In this document: positions 17,447 to 25,489 of the stretch, piece by piece
Numbering within the stretch: the first letter of the stretch is position 1
How the letters are laid out: each line of letters opens with the position of its first letter
From: Nocardia acididurans
Lineage (GTDB): Bacteria; Actinomycetota; Actinomycetes; Mycobacteriales; Mycobacteriaceae
Direction: 5' to 3'
NCBI RefSeq assembly: GCF_016741815.1
Contig: NZ_JAERRJ010000006.1
Span: 248,001-312,000, forward strand
Length of the DNA stretch: 64,000 nucleotides
The notes under the pieces: model-generated
What the model was told of the DNA's origin: nothing
Database searches by the model: none
The model's input: only the letters and a program-made list of their open reading frames with translations
Program-made: the position numbers and the translations under genes

Positions 17447-18768
17447 TTCCGGCCTCCCGTTCCCTCGATCAACGGCAGGCCGTGCACGTCGTGGTTATCC
17501 TCGTCCTTCTCCCGCCAGTCCTCGGGCAGCAGGTGGTCGAGCACATCGTCGACGGTGACCGCGCCGAGCAGGTGGTTCTCGGTGTCCACCACCGGGCCGC
17601 AGACCAGGTTGTAGGTGGCGAAGTAGCGGGTCACGGCGGTGAGCGAGGCTTCCGGGCGCAGCTGCACCAGATCGGTGTCGACCAGGCCGCCGACCAGATT
17701 CGCCGGAGGTTCGCGCAGCAGTTGCTGGAAGTGAACGCAGCCCAGATAGCGACCGGTCGGTGTGGCGGTCGGCGGGCGCACCACGAACACCATGGTCGCC
17801 AGCGCCGGGGTCAGCTCGGGATCGCGGATGCGGGCCAGCGCCTCGGCGACGGTGGTGGAGGCGGTGAGCACCACCGCCTCCGGCGTCATGAGACCGCCCG
17901 CGGTGTACGGCGCGTGTGCGAGCAGCCGCCGCACCGGTTCGGAATCCTCCGGATCCATCAGCGCCAGCAGCGATTCCGCCTCGCCCTCGGGCAGCTCGCC
18001 CAGCAGGTCGGCGGCATCGTCGGGATCCATGGCCTCGAGCAGGTCGGCGGCGCGCTCCACGCCCAGCTCCTCGAGCAGATCCACCTGATCGTTCTCCGGC
18101 AGCTCCTGGACCACGTCGGCGAGCCGCTCGTCGTCCATCGCCCCGGCCACCTCCAGGCGGCGCTTGCGCGGCAGATCGCGCAGCATGTGCGCGACGTCGG
18201 CCGGGCGCATGCCCTCGAACTGCTCCAGCAGCTGGGTGACGTCCTGGCCGGGCAGATTCAGTTCGGTCTGGGTGAGCCCGCGCACCTGCGCCCAGTCCAC
18301 CACGTGCACCGCGCCGCGCCGCCCGAAGCCCACGCCGAGCCGCCGGCGTTCCCGCACGGCGACCCGCGAGACCACCCAGTCCCGGGTGCGGGTCTGCTCG
18401 ATACCGAGGTCGACCACCACCACATCGGAGTCGGCGAGCTGCGGCAGCTTCGGATCGTCGACCCGCACGGTGGAGTCCAGAAGCTGTGCGATGGCGAGCA
18501 ATTCACCCGCGCGCTGTTGGAAACGCCGCACGCTGATGGTGCCGGTGGTGAGCGTGACCGAACCGGGTTCGATGGAGGTCACCCGCAGGATCGGCACGAA
18601 AATCCGCTTCCGCGTGGGCAGTTCGACCAGGATGCCCAGGACGCGCGGCTGCTGGCGGTCGTAGCGGATGGAGATCACGAGGTCGCGGATGCGGCCGATA
18701 GACTCCCCGTCCGGTCCGAGTACCACCAGGCCCGCCATGCGTGCGGCGAAAACCTTTGTCGCTGCCAT
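17443..18768 (-). CDS. Soluble PRC-barrel / MgtE-N / CBS-domain protein
   Basis: This 441-aa protein has an N-terminal PRC-barrel (residues 1-75, GLVVLGPDGESIGRIRDLVI), a helical-repeat MgtE N-terminal domain (about 180-290, rich in MDPDDAADLLGELPEGEAE-type repeats) and a CBS pair (about 290-415). MgtE channels carry the last two domains as their Mg2+ sensor, but here no transmembrane channel follows. ATG 18768 is used; the frame to 18831 adds 21 unlikely residues. It corresponds to Rv1232c. A Mg2+- or nucleotide-sensing role together with the DUF1003 protein is inferred. Confidence 0.85.
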   Translation of the reverse strand: MAATKVFAARMAGLVVLGPDGESIGRIRDLVISIRYDRQQPRVLGILVELPTRKRIFVPILRVTSIEPGSVTLTTGTISVRRFQQRAGELLAIAQLLDSTVRVDDPKLPQLADSDVVVVDLGIEQTRTRDWVVSRVAVRERRRLGVGFGRRGAVHVVDWAQVRGLTQTELNLPGQDVTQLLEQFEGMRPADVAHMLRDLPRKRRLEVAGAMDDERLADVVQELPENDQVDLLEELGVERAADLLEAMDPDDAADLLGELPEGEAESLLALMDPEDSEPVRRLLAHAPYTAGGLMTPEAVVLTASTTVAEALARIRDPELTPALATMVFVVRPPTATPTGRYLGCVHFQQLLREPPANLVGGLVDTDLVQLRPEASLTAVTRYFATYNLVCGPVVDTENHLLGAVTVDDVLDHLLPEDWREKDEDNHDVHGLPLIEGTGGRK

Positions 18769-18825
18769 GACTGCCAGGCTAGTGCGTCCGGACCGCCCGA
18801 AATGTCGCGCCACGAGCGCGGACGC

Positions 18826-18889
18826 CGACATGAGCGGTCAGGCCCGGAGGCGGCAGCCCGCGTAACCACGGAGGGCCCCGCTCATGTCG
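18826..18889. promoter_or_regulatory. 12-bp inverted repeat in the divergent citE promoter region
   Basis: CGACATGAGCGG at 18826-18837 is exactly inverted at 18878-18889, with GGCCC blocks just inside each arm. The arms are 40 nt apart, between the PRC/MgtE-N/CBS gene and the CitE-like gene. This could be a looping operator or a leader hairpin ending just before the citE ribosome binding site at 18901-18906. Confidence 0.5.
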
Positions 18890-18913
18890 CGTTGGACACA
18901 GAAGGAGTGACCC

Positions 18914-19870
18914 ATGACATCACGCCGATCGGTACTCGCCGTGCCGGGAAGTAACCCGCGCATGATCGAGAAGGCCAAGGGGCTCGATGCCGACGAGATC
19001 TTCCTGGATCTGGAGGATGCGGTGGCTCCGGCGGCGAAAGCGGCGGCGCGGGCGAACATCGTGGCGGCGCTGAACTCGGGTGGCTGGAAGGACCAGATCC
19101 GCGTGGTGCGGGTCAACGACTGGAGCACCCAGTTCACCTACGCCGATGTGATCACCGTCATGGAGGGCGCGGGCGCGGAATTGGACGCCATCCTGCTGCC
19201 CAAGGTCACCGACGCCGGTCAGGTGCAGGCGCTGGACCTGCTGCTCACCCAGCTGGAGAAGACCCTCGGCCTGCCCGTCGGCAAGATCGGCATCGAACCG
19301 CAGATCGAGAACGCGCTCGGCCTGCGCAATATCGACGCCATCGCCACCGCCTCCTCGCGCGTGCAGACCCTGGTCTTCGGCCCGGCCGACTTCATGGCGT
19401 CGATCAATATGCGCACCCTCGTGGTCGGCGAACAGCCCGAGGGCTACGAGCCCGGCGACGCCTACCACCACATCTATATGACGATCCTGCTCGCCGCCCG
19501 CGCCCACGGCCTGCAGGCCATCGACGGCCCCTACCTGGCGGTTCGCGATATCGACGGTTTCCTTCGCAACGCCGCCCGCACGGCCGCCCTCGGTTTCGAC
19601 GGCAAATGGGTCCTGCATCCCGATCAGATCACCGCGTGCAACGAGATCTTCTCCCCGCGTCAGGCCGATTACGACCGCGCCGAATTGATTCTCGACGCGT
19701 ACGCTTTCCACACGTCCATAGCAGGCGGCGCGCGCGGCGCGGTCATGCTGGGTGACGAAATGATCGACGAGGCGAGTGCGAAAATGGCGCAGGTCATAGC
19801 CGATAAGGGCAGGGCGGCCGGAATGGCGCGAACCACGCGTTTCGAAACCCCGTCCGACGAGTCGAAATAG
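18914..19870 (+). CDS. CitE-like CoA ester lyase (HpcH/HpaI aldolase family)
   Basis: This 318-aa TIM-barrel lyase acts on CoA esters such as malyl-, citramalyl- or beta-methylmalyl-CoA. Diagnostic parts are RRSVLAVPGSNPRMIEKAKGLDADEIFLDLEDAVAP at the N-terminus, with the metal-binding Glu/Asp, and IGIEPQIENALGL and FGPADF in the middle. It is a stand-alone CitE without citrate-lyase partners, so citrate fermentation is not implied. AAGGAG lies 7 nt before the ATG. The next two genes follow closely on the same strand. Confidence 0.88.
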   Translation: MTSRRSVLAVPGSNPRMIEKAKGLDADEIFLDLEDAVAPAAKAAARANIVAALNSGGWKDQIRVVRVNDWSTQFTYADVITVMEGAGAELDAILLPKVTDAGQVQALDLLLTQLEKTLGLPVGKIGIEPQIENALGLRNIDAIATASSRVQTLVFGPADFMASINMRTLVVGEQPEGYEPGDAYHHIYMTILLAARAHGLQAIDGPYLAVRDIDGFLRNAARTAALGFDGKWVLHPDQITACNEIFSPRQADYDRAELILDAYAFHTSIAGGARGAVMLGDEMIDEASAKMAQVIADKGRAAGMARTTRFETPSDESK

Positions 19871-19882
19871 CATGATGGAGTC

Positions 19883-20377
19883 ATGACGAATCCCTTGGGG
19901 AACGCGAACCGGAACCGTCCGGGTCTCCCGACGCCACCGTCGGGCTGGCCGGTCGGCTCCTATCCGACCTACGCCGAAGCGCAGAAGGCCGTCGACTACC
20001 TGGCCGACAATGCCTTCCCGGTGGAGACGGTGACCATCGTCGGCGTCGACCTCATGCAGGTCGAGCGCGTGCTGTACCGCCTCACCTGGGGCAAGGTCCT
20101 GGCCGGGGGCATGGTGTCCGGCGCGTGGCTGGGCCTGTTCCTGGGCCTGCTGCTGTCGCTGTTCGGCACCGGCGGTCATGTGATCGGCCCGCTCACCGTG
20201 GGCCTGATCGGCGGCATCATCTTCGGCCTGATCTCCGCGGCCATCCCGTACGCCGCCACCCGCGGTCAGCGCGATTTCGCCTCCACCATGCAGCTGGTGG
20301 CGGGCCGCTACGACGTCCTGTGCGATCCGAAGGCGGCCGAGCAGGCGCGTGACATGCTCGCCCGGCTGGCCATCTGA
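19883..20377 (+). CDS. General-stress-17M-like membrane protein
   Basis: This 164-aa protein begins with a short disordered segment, then a ferredoxin-like 17M domain (SYPTYAEAQKAVDYLADNAFPVETVTIVGVDL), then two Gly-rich transmembrane helices (about residues 70-118). It corresponds to mycobacterial Rv1234, which is likewise next to corA and the transport genes. It starts 12 nt after the lyase gene and ends 3 nt before the SUFU gene, so the three form an operon. Function is unknown. Confidence 0.8.
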   Translation: MTNPLGNANRNRPGLPTPPSGWPVGSYPTYAEAQKAVDYLADNAFPVETVTIVGVDLMQVERVLYRLTWGKVLAGGMVSGAWLGLFLGLLLSLFGTGGHVIGPLTVGLIGGIIFGLISAAIPYAATRGQRDFASTMQLVAGRYDVLCDPKAAEQARDMLARLAI

Positions 20378-20380
20378 TCC

Positions 20381-20956
20381 ATGGACGTGCTCGACTCGGT
20401 CCGAGCCGGTGTGCTCGGACATTTCGGTGTGCAGCGGGCCGACGCCGCCTCGGTGACCTTCCTGGGCCTGGAGCCCATCGAGATCCTCCGTATCCCCGAC
20501 GGCGATCTGGTCCACTACGTCACCCTGGGCGGCTCGCGGCATCCGATGACGGATCCCACTGCGGCCGTGGCCGATCCGGTGCGCGGCCCGCGCGCCGAAC
20601 TGGTGCTGACCCTGCGCGGCGGGGTGGGCGCGGCCTCCGGCCTGACCCGGACCCTCGCGGTCCTGGTCGCGGCTCCGGCCGTGGAAGGCATTGTGCTGCA
20701 ACAGGATGCGCTGCTGGATCTCGGAGAACCGTTGTGGGGCAACGCTTCTTTCACCGCCGCGCTGCTCGGCAAGTCCGATATCGCCGAGGTGGCACTCCCC
20801 GAACCGGCTGAGCCCGTTCAGTTCCTGAACGTCGCGCCCATCACCGCCACCGAGGCCGCCTGGGTGCGCATCCGCGGCGCGGACGCCCTGCGGACGGCCT
20901 GGGCGGAAGCCGCGATCGATGTCCGTGATCCCGGGCGCGGGGCCGCACAGCTGTAG
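20381..20956 (+). CDS. Suppressor-of-fused (SUFU)-domain protein
   Basis: This 191-aa cytoplasmic protein has features of bacterial SUFU-like domains: DLVHYVTLGGSRHPM near residue 45, GPRAELVLTLRG, a hydrophobic core, then a late VQFLNVAPITATEAAWVR segment. Bacterial members often act as immunity or adaptor proteins near toxins, but no toxin gene is adjacent here. It ends 14 nt before the convergent corA. The family call is moderate; the operon with the 17M-like gene is clear. Confidence 0.65.
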   Translation: MDVLDSVRAGVLGHFGVQRADAASVTFLGLEPIEILRIPDGDLVHYVTLGGSRHPMTDPTAAVADPVRGPRAELVLTLRGGVGAASGLTRTLAVLVAAPAVEGIVLQQDALLDLGEPLWGNASFTAALLGKSDIAEVALPEPAEPVQFLNVAPITATEAAWVRIRGADALRTAWAEAAIDVRDPGRGAAQL

Positions 20957-20970
20957 TCCCGCACCGGGTT

Positions 20971-22050
20971 TCAGAGCCAGTTGTTGCGGTGGAAGGTGTA
21001 GTACAGCAGGCCGCACAGCAGCACCATGAGGGCGATGACGCCGCCGTAACCGTAGGTCCAGCGCAGTTCGGGCATGTGGTCGAAGTTCATGCCGTAGATG
21101 CCGGCGATCATGGTGGGCACGGCGGCCATGGCGGCGTAGGCGGAGATCTTGCGCATATCGGTGTTCTGCTGGACGCTCACCTTGGCCAGCGCGGCATTGA
21201 TGAGGGCGCTGAGGGATTCGTCGAAGTCCATGATCTGCTCGGTCACCGCGGTGTGATGGTCGGTGACATCGCGCATGTAGCGGCGAATCTCCTTGGGTAG
21301 CGGCAATCTCTGGTCGTGGGTGAGCAATTGCAGCGGCAGCGCGAGGGGTTTCACGGCGCGGCGCAGCTCCACCACTTCCCGCTTGAGCTGGTAGATGGCC
21401 TCGATGACGATCTTGTTGGCGGGGGTGAAGACGGCCTCCTCCATCTCGGCCACATCGTCCTCGATCTCCTGCGTGACATCCACGTAGGCGTCCACCACGT
21501 GATCGGCCACCGCGTGCAGCACCGACGCCGGTCCGAGCTGCAGTTGAGACGGGTTGGCCTCCAGCACCTTTCGCACGCCCGCCAGTCCGGTCTGGTCGCC
21601 GTGCCGGACGGTGATCACGAAATCCGCGCCGAGGAACACCATGATGTCGCCGGTGTCCACGATCTCGGCGACGGAGTTCAGTTCGTGTTCGTGGTAGCGC
21701 ACCGTGCGCAGCACCAGGAACAGGATGTCGTCGTAGCGTTCGAGTTTCGGCCGCTGATGCGCGTGCACCGCGTCCTCCACCGCGAGCTCGTGCAGCCCGA
21801 ACGCGATGGCGACGTCGGTCATCAGTTCATTGCTGGGTTCCATCAGCCCCAGCCACACGAATCCGGTGCCCCGCTTGCGGACTTCGTCCAGCGCCTGCTG
21901 ATACGTGCACTGGTCCAGCAGCCGTCGTCCTTCGACGTAGACGCCGCAGTCGATCACCAGGTTGGCGGGCTCCTTCTCGGTCTTGTCCGCCCTGGTGTTG
22001 TACCGGCGCGAGGACCAGCGGAGCGAGGGCAGCGGCGGCATCGAGGACAC
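20971..22050 (-). CDS. corA: CorA-family magnesium/cobalt transporter
   Basis: This 359-aa pentameric channel has a large N-terminal cytoplasmic domain with long helices (about residues 200-290), then two C-terminal transmembrane helices joined by the signature loop YGMNFDHMPEL. The GMN triplet forms the selectivity filter. The C-terminus is short and basic (FHRNNWL), as in CorA proteins. The ATG at 22050 gives a typical length. In M. tuberculosis the orthologue Rv1239c follows the trehalose importer genes, which are absent here. Confidence 0.92.
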   Translation of the reverse strand: MSSMPPLPSLRWSSRRYNTRADKTEKEPANLVIDCGVYVEGRRLLDQCTYQQALDEVRKRGTGFVWLGLMEPSNELMTDVAIAFGLHELAVEDAVHAHQRPKLERYDDILFLVLRTVRYHEHELNSVAEIVDTGDIMVFLGADFVITVRHGDQTGLAGVRKVLEANPSQLQLGPASVLHAVADHVVDAYVDVTQEIEDDVAEMEEAVFTPANKIVIEAIYQLKREVVELRRAVKPLALPLQLLTHDQRLPLPKEIRRYMRDVTDHHTAVTEQIMDFDESLSALINAALAKVSVQQNTDMRKISAYAAMAAVPTMIAGIYGMNFDHMPELRWTYGYGGVIALMVLLCGLLYYTFHRNNWL

Positions 22051-22104
22051 CCGGCGATGCTAGCCCGCGGAGGTCCCGGTCGCGGTGCAGGCAAGATGGG
22101 GGTC

Positions 22105-22959
22105 GTGCGTATCGATCTCCACACTCATTCCACCGCGTCCGACGGCACCGACACCCCGGCCGAGCTCATCGCGGCCGCGGCGGCGACCGGTCTGGACGTG
22201 GTGGCGCTGACCGACCACGACACCACCGCCGGCTGGGCGGAGGCCGCGGCGGCCCTGCCCGCGGGCATGAGTCTCGTTCGGGGCATGGAGATGTCGTGTG
22301 TGGGCATGGGGGAGGACGGCTATCCGGTGCCCGTGCACATGCTGGCCTACCTGTTCGATCCCGCCGACGAGTCCTTCGCGCAGGAGCGCGAACGCCTGCG
22401 CGCCGAGCGGATCGTGCGGTTGCGCGCCATCGCGGAGAACATGCGCGCCGACGGGCTGCCCATCGATCCGGACGCGGTGCTGGCCTCGGCGGGTCCGTCG
22501 GCGGGCCGTCCGCATCTGGCGCGGGCGCTGGTCGCGGCGGGCGTGGTGCCGACCGTGGACGCCGCCTTCCAGGATCTGCTGGCCCCGCACGGCCGGTACT
22601 ACGTGGAGAAGGCCGACACGCCGCTGCGACGTGCGGTCGAGATGGTGGCGTCGGCGGGCGGGGTCAGTGTGGTGGCGCACGCGCGGGCGCGGAAGCGCGG
22701 GCGGCTGCTGTCCCTGAACGATATTCGTGAACTGGCCGAGCTCGGTCTGGGCGGGCTGGAGATCGATCATCCCGACCACAGTGAGGAGGATCGGCGGATG
22801 CTGCGCGGGCTGGCCGGTGAACTGGGTCTGGTCACCACCGGATCCTCCGACTACCACGGCAGCAACAAGACCATTCGGATCGGTGAATTCACCACCGACC
22901 CAGCACAATTCGAGGAAATCGTGGGCAAAGCGAGCGGGGTGCCGGTGATCACGGGGTGA
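22105..22959 (+). CDS. PHP-domain phosphoesterase
   Basis: This metal-dependent phosphoesterase of about 284 aa is of the RNase AM/YciV type. It shows the N-terminal metal-binding RIDLHTHSTASDGTDTP, then ALTDHDTTAGW, VVAHARARKRG and the C-terminal GSSDYHG. The start is GTG 22105 (giving a first residue just before RIDLHTHS) or ATG 22096, three codons upstream. It reads away from corA across about 50 nt. Members hydrolyse 3',5'-bisphosphonucleotides or trim 5' ends of rRNA; the substrate here is not determined. Confidence 0.87.
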   Translation: MRIDLHTHSTASDGTDTPAELIAAAAATGLDVVALTDHDTTAGWAEAAAALPAGMSLVRGMEMSCVGMGEDGYPVPVHMLAYLFDPADESFAQERERLRAERIVRLRAIAENMRADGLPIDPDAVLASAGPSAGRPHLARALVAAGVVPTVDAAFQDLLAPHGRYYVEKADTPLRRAVEMVASAGGVSVVAHARARKRGRLLSLNDIRELAELGLGGLEIDHPDHSEEDRRMLRGLAGELGLVTTGSSDYHGSNKTIRIGEFTTDPAQFEEIVGKASGVPVITG

Positions 22960-22993
22960 GCGGGCGAGTCGAGAACGTCATCGGGGGTGCGGT

Positions 22994-23296
22994 ATGGGTG
23001 AACGCGGGGGTCGTGCGGCCGAGGTCGTCGTGAGGGTGCTGCGCGGGTTCAGCGGGGTGATCGCCGCGGGCACGGTGGTGCTGGCGCTGGTCGTCGTGGG
23101 TGCGGAGGTGCTCGGTTACCGGCGGGGATTCCCCGGGCCGGGGGCCGCCGATGTGGCGTGGCATGTGGCCGGGGCGGTCGTGGCGCTGGGCGCGCAGATT
23201 TTCGCGGATCGGCGTCATGGATTCGCGGCCTTTTGTGGATCCCTGGTCGTTTTCGCGGTAGCCGGTTATCTGCTGTGGGCGCAGTGGTGGAATTGA
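22994..23296 (+). CDS. Small 2-3 TM membrane protein, unknown
   Basis: This 100-aa protein has three hydrophobic stretches (about residues 18-42, 52-70 and 78-96) with Gly/Val/Ala-rich helices, ending in LLWAQWWN. GGGGGTGCGGT precedes the ATG as a possible ribosome binding site. It starts 34 nt after the PHP gene and ends about 50 nt before the flavoprotein gene on the same strand. I do not recognise a family. Confidence 0.65.
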   Translation: MGERGGRAAEVVVRVLRGFSGVIAAGTVVLALVVVGAEVLGYRRGFPGPGAADVAWHVAGAVVALGAQIFADRRHGFAAFCGSLVVFAVAGYLLWAQWWN

Positions 23297-23346
23297 AATG
23301 CGCATAACGGTTGCGAGTAGTTGAACTGTGGTCGAACATTTGCGAT

Positions 23347-24993
23347 ATGACCGAATTCGACTCCGATGTGCTGGTAGTAGGAGGCGGTCCGGCGGGGGCC
23401 TGGGCGGCGCTGGCCGCGGCGGCCGCCGGTGCTCGGGTGATCGTGGTCGACAAAGCCCGATGCGGTAGCAGCGGACCCACCGCGCGCGGTGTGGTGACCC
23501 TGTGGAACATTCCGCTCGACGCCCGGGACGAAGCCGTACGGCAGAGTTTCGCGCACGGCGGCGGACTCGGCGATCCGGACTGGATGTACCTGGTCATGGA
23601 GGAAACCCACCGGCGTGTCGGGCAATTGGTGCGTGGCGGGTTCCGGTTCCAGGGTGACAATGCCGGCCGGGCCGCGCGCGTGTACCTGGACGGCGCGAAA
23701 TATCTGGGCCGGCTGCGGCGCAGCATGGTGGTGGCGGGGGTGCGGATTCTCGACCATCATCCGGCCCTGCAATTGATCACCGACAAAGACGGCATGGTGT
23801 CCGGCGCGTCGGGAATCGCCCTGCCGGACGGGCACGCCTGGACCGCGCGGGCGCGCGCGGTGATCGTGGCCACCGGCGGCTGCGCATTTCTGTCCGGCGG
23901 CGCGGGCACCGACGCGGCCACCGGCGACGGATTGCTGATGGGCGCGGAAGCCGGGGCCGAACTGTCCGGCATGGAATTCTCCAATGCGTATTCGCTCGCA
24001 CCCGCCGCGAATTCGGGGCCGTTCGGCGCGGGCGCGGCATTCGCCACCGATCAGGTCATGCATTTCGCCACGCTCTACGACGAATCCCGCGCCGTGCTGA
24101 GCGGCCAGGGATGCGGTTCGCGCGCACAGGCTTTCGCGGCCATCGCGGACGGTCGCCGCGTCTACGCCGATCTCGGCGATCTGCCGGGGCGGCTGCGCGC
24201 GGAACTGCGCGAGCAGGGCGGACCGGATTGGCTGGGCCGGGTCCCGTTGCGCGCGGTCCTGGAGGGCACCGTGCGCGGCACCGGCGGCCTGCGCCTGTCC
24301 GGCACCGACTGCGCCACCACCGTCCCCGGCCTCTACGGCGCGGGCGATGTGACGACCCGCGAACCGGTCACCGGCGCGGTCAGCGGTTTCGGCGGCCAGA
24401 ACGGCGCGTGGGCCATCTCCTCCGGCGTGTGGGCGGGCGCGGGTGCGGCCCGATTCGCGAAGACCCGCCGCAAACTCGGCAAGGTGCGCGCTGTCTCCGG
24501 CGCGGGCCTGGGCCCCAAGTCCCGCCTGGACCCGCGCGCCGTGATCGGCCTCGTCCAGGAGCACACGCTCCCGCTGCGCCGCAGCTACTGGCGCAGCGAG
24601 GACAGCCTGCGCGACAGCATCGGCGAACTCGACGGCCTGTGGCCCGGCGTCGAATACGCCCTCGGCGGCGCCGGCGCGGCCCGCCTGCACGCCCGCCAGG
24701 CCGCCGCCCTGCTGGCCGTGGCCCGCTGGACCAAGTACTCCGCCCTGGCTCGCACCGAAACCCGCGGCATGCACCGCCGCACGGATCATCCGGGCGCGGG
24801 CACGAATTGGCGGGTGCGCCTGATCTCCGGCGGTGTGGACTCGGTGTGGGTGCGCCCGGAGCGCATGGCCGCCGATGTGGAACAGCCCGCGCCCGAAGCC
24901 GCGATCCAGGTGCCTGGACGTCGGCGGGCGCCGCAGCACGCGGGCGCGTTCGTCGCGCCCGAGCTCACAGCGGCAGACGTCACGGTGGTGTGA
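23347..24993 (+). CDS. FAD-dependent oxidoreductase of the fumarate reductase/succinate dehydrogenase flavoprotein family
   Basis: This 548-aa flavoprotein shows the N-terminal dinucleotide fold VLVVGGGPAGAWAALAAA, a second FAD contact GLYGAGDVTTREPVTGAVSGFGGQNGAWA, and the C-terminal helical domain with ALARTETRGMHRRTDHP, which resembles the ESRG/HxREDFP motif of SdhA, NadB and AprA. No iron-sulfur or membrane partner is adjacent, so it is not a respiratory complex by context. ATG 23347 is preferred over the frame start at 23311. The substrate is unknown. Confidence 0.8.
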   Translation: MTEFDSDVLVVGGGPAGAWAALAAAAAGARVIVVDKARCGSSGPTARGVVTLWNIPLDARDEAVRQSFAHGGGLGDPDWMYLVMEETHRRVGQLVRGGFRFQGDNAGRAARVYLDGAKYLGRLRRSMVVAGVRILDHHPALQLITDKDGMVSGASGIALPDGHAWTARARAVIVATGGCAFLSGGAGTDAATGDGLLMGAEAGAELSGMEFSNAYSLAPAANSGPFGAGAAFATDQVMHFATLYDESRAVLSGQGCGSRAQAFAAIADGRRVYADLGDLPGRLRAELREQGGPDWLGRVPLRAVLEGTVRGTGGLRLSGTDCATTVPGLYGAGDVTTREPVTGAVSGFGGQNGAWAISSGVWAGAGAARFAKTRRKLGKVRAVSGAGLGPKSRLDPRAVIGLVQEHTLPLRRSYWRSEDSLRDSIGELDGLWPGVEYALGGAGAARLHARQAAALLAVARWTKYSALARTETRGMHRRTDHPGAGTNWRVRLISGGVDSVWVRPERMAADVEQPAPEAAIQVPGRRRAPQHAGAFVAPELTAADVTVV

Positions 24994-25489
24994 CAGCTCA
25001 CCGGCGTGGCCGTTCAGCCGGCGAGACATCTCACCGCCGGCAGCGCGACCGGCTCGTGACTGTTCTCCGCAACCCGGGCCCCACGTGCGAGTTCTCCTTA
25101 ACCGGCAGGTGATTCGGGTCGCCTACGCTTCGTGGATGGTGATGCAGCGGGACGGCCCGGGGGGCGATTTGGCGGGTCGTCCGGGTGACTGGCAGAATGT
25201 GTCGATCCCCGGCCGCAGCCACCGCCCGGCCCGGGAACCCGGTGGTTCACTCACCCTGCCGCCCCTCCGGACACACCCGTCCGGTTCTCGCTCGACGATC
25301 TTTGCAGCGAATTGCCCCGGCCTTGGTTGTCATGCCTTGCCCGCGTCACCCGAATCGATGAAGGTGGCACAGTAGTGCGCAGCCGACAGCGTGGTCAGGT
25401 GCATACCTCAGAGTCTTCGAAAACCCAAATCCCCATTACCGAACGGTAACCGTCAATCGGTTGAGTCCGCACCGAGCAGGAGTGAAATC
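24994..25489. other. Long intergenic region upstream of malic enzyme
   Basis: About 500 nt lie between the flavoprotein stop and the malic enzyme start. I see no convincing gene; a 60-codon plus-strand frame ending at 25375 has poor codon quality and no ribosome binding site. The last 60 nt hold a palindrome, listed separately. The rest shows only scattered GC-rich inverted segments. Confidence 0.5.
25436..25449. promoter_or_regulatory. TTACCG-AA-CGGTAA palindrome before malic enzyme
   Basis: TTACCGAACGGTAA is an inverted repeat with 6-bp arms around AA, 40 nt before the start codon. It stands out as AT-rich in this sequence and fits a dimeric regulator's site. The regulator is not identifiable. 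Confidence 0.5.

Noticed and set aside
18920..21016. A 698-codon minus-strand open frame opposite the CitE-like, 17M-like and SUFU genes
   Set aside because: Three recognisable proteins with ribosome binding sites are on the plus strand; the antisense product has no domain.
25195..25375. A short plus-strand frame before malic enzyme that could be a leader peptide
   Set aside because: No ribosome binding site, no recognisable residue pattern and no attenuator structure before the gene.
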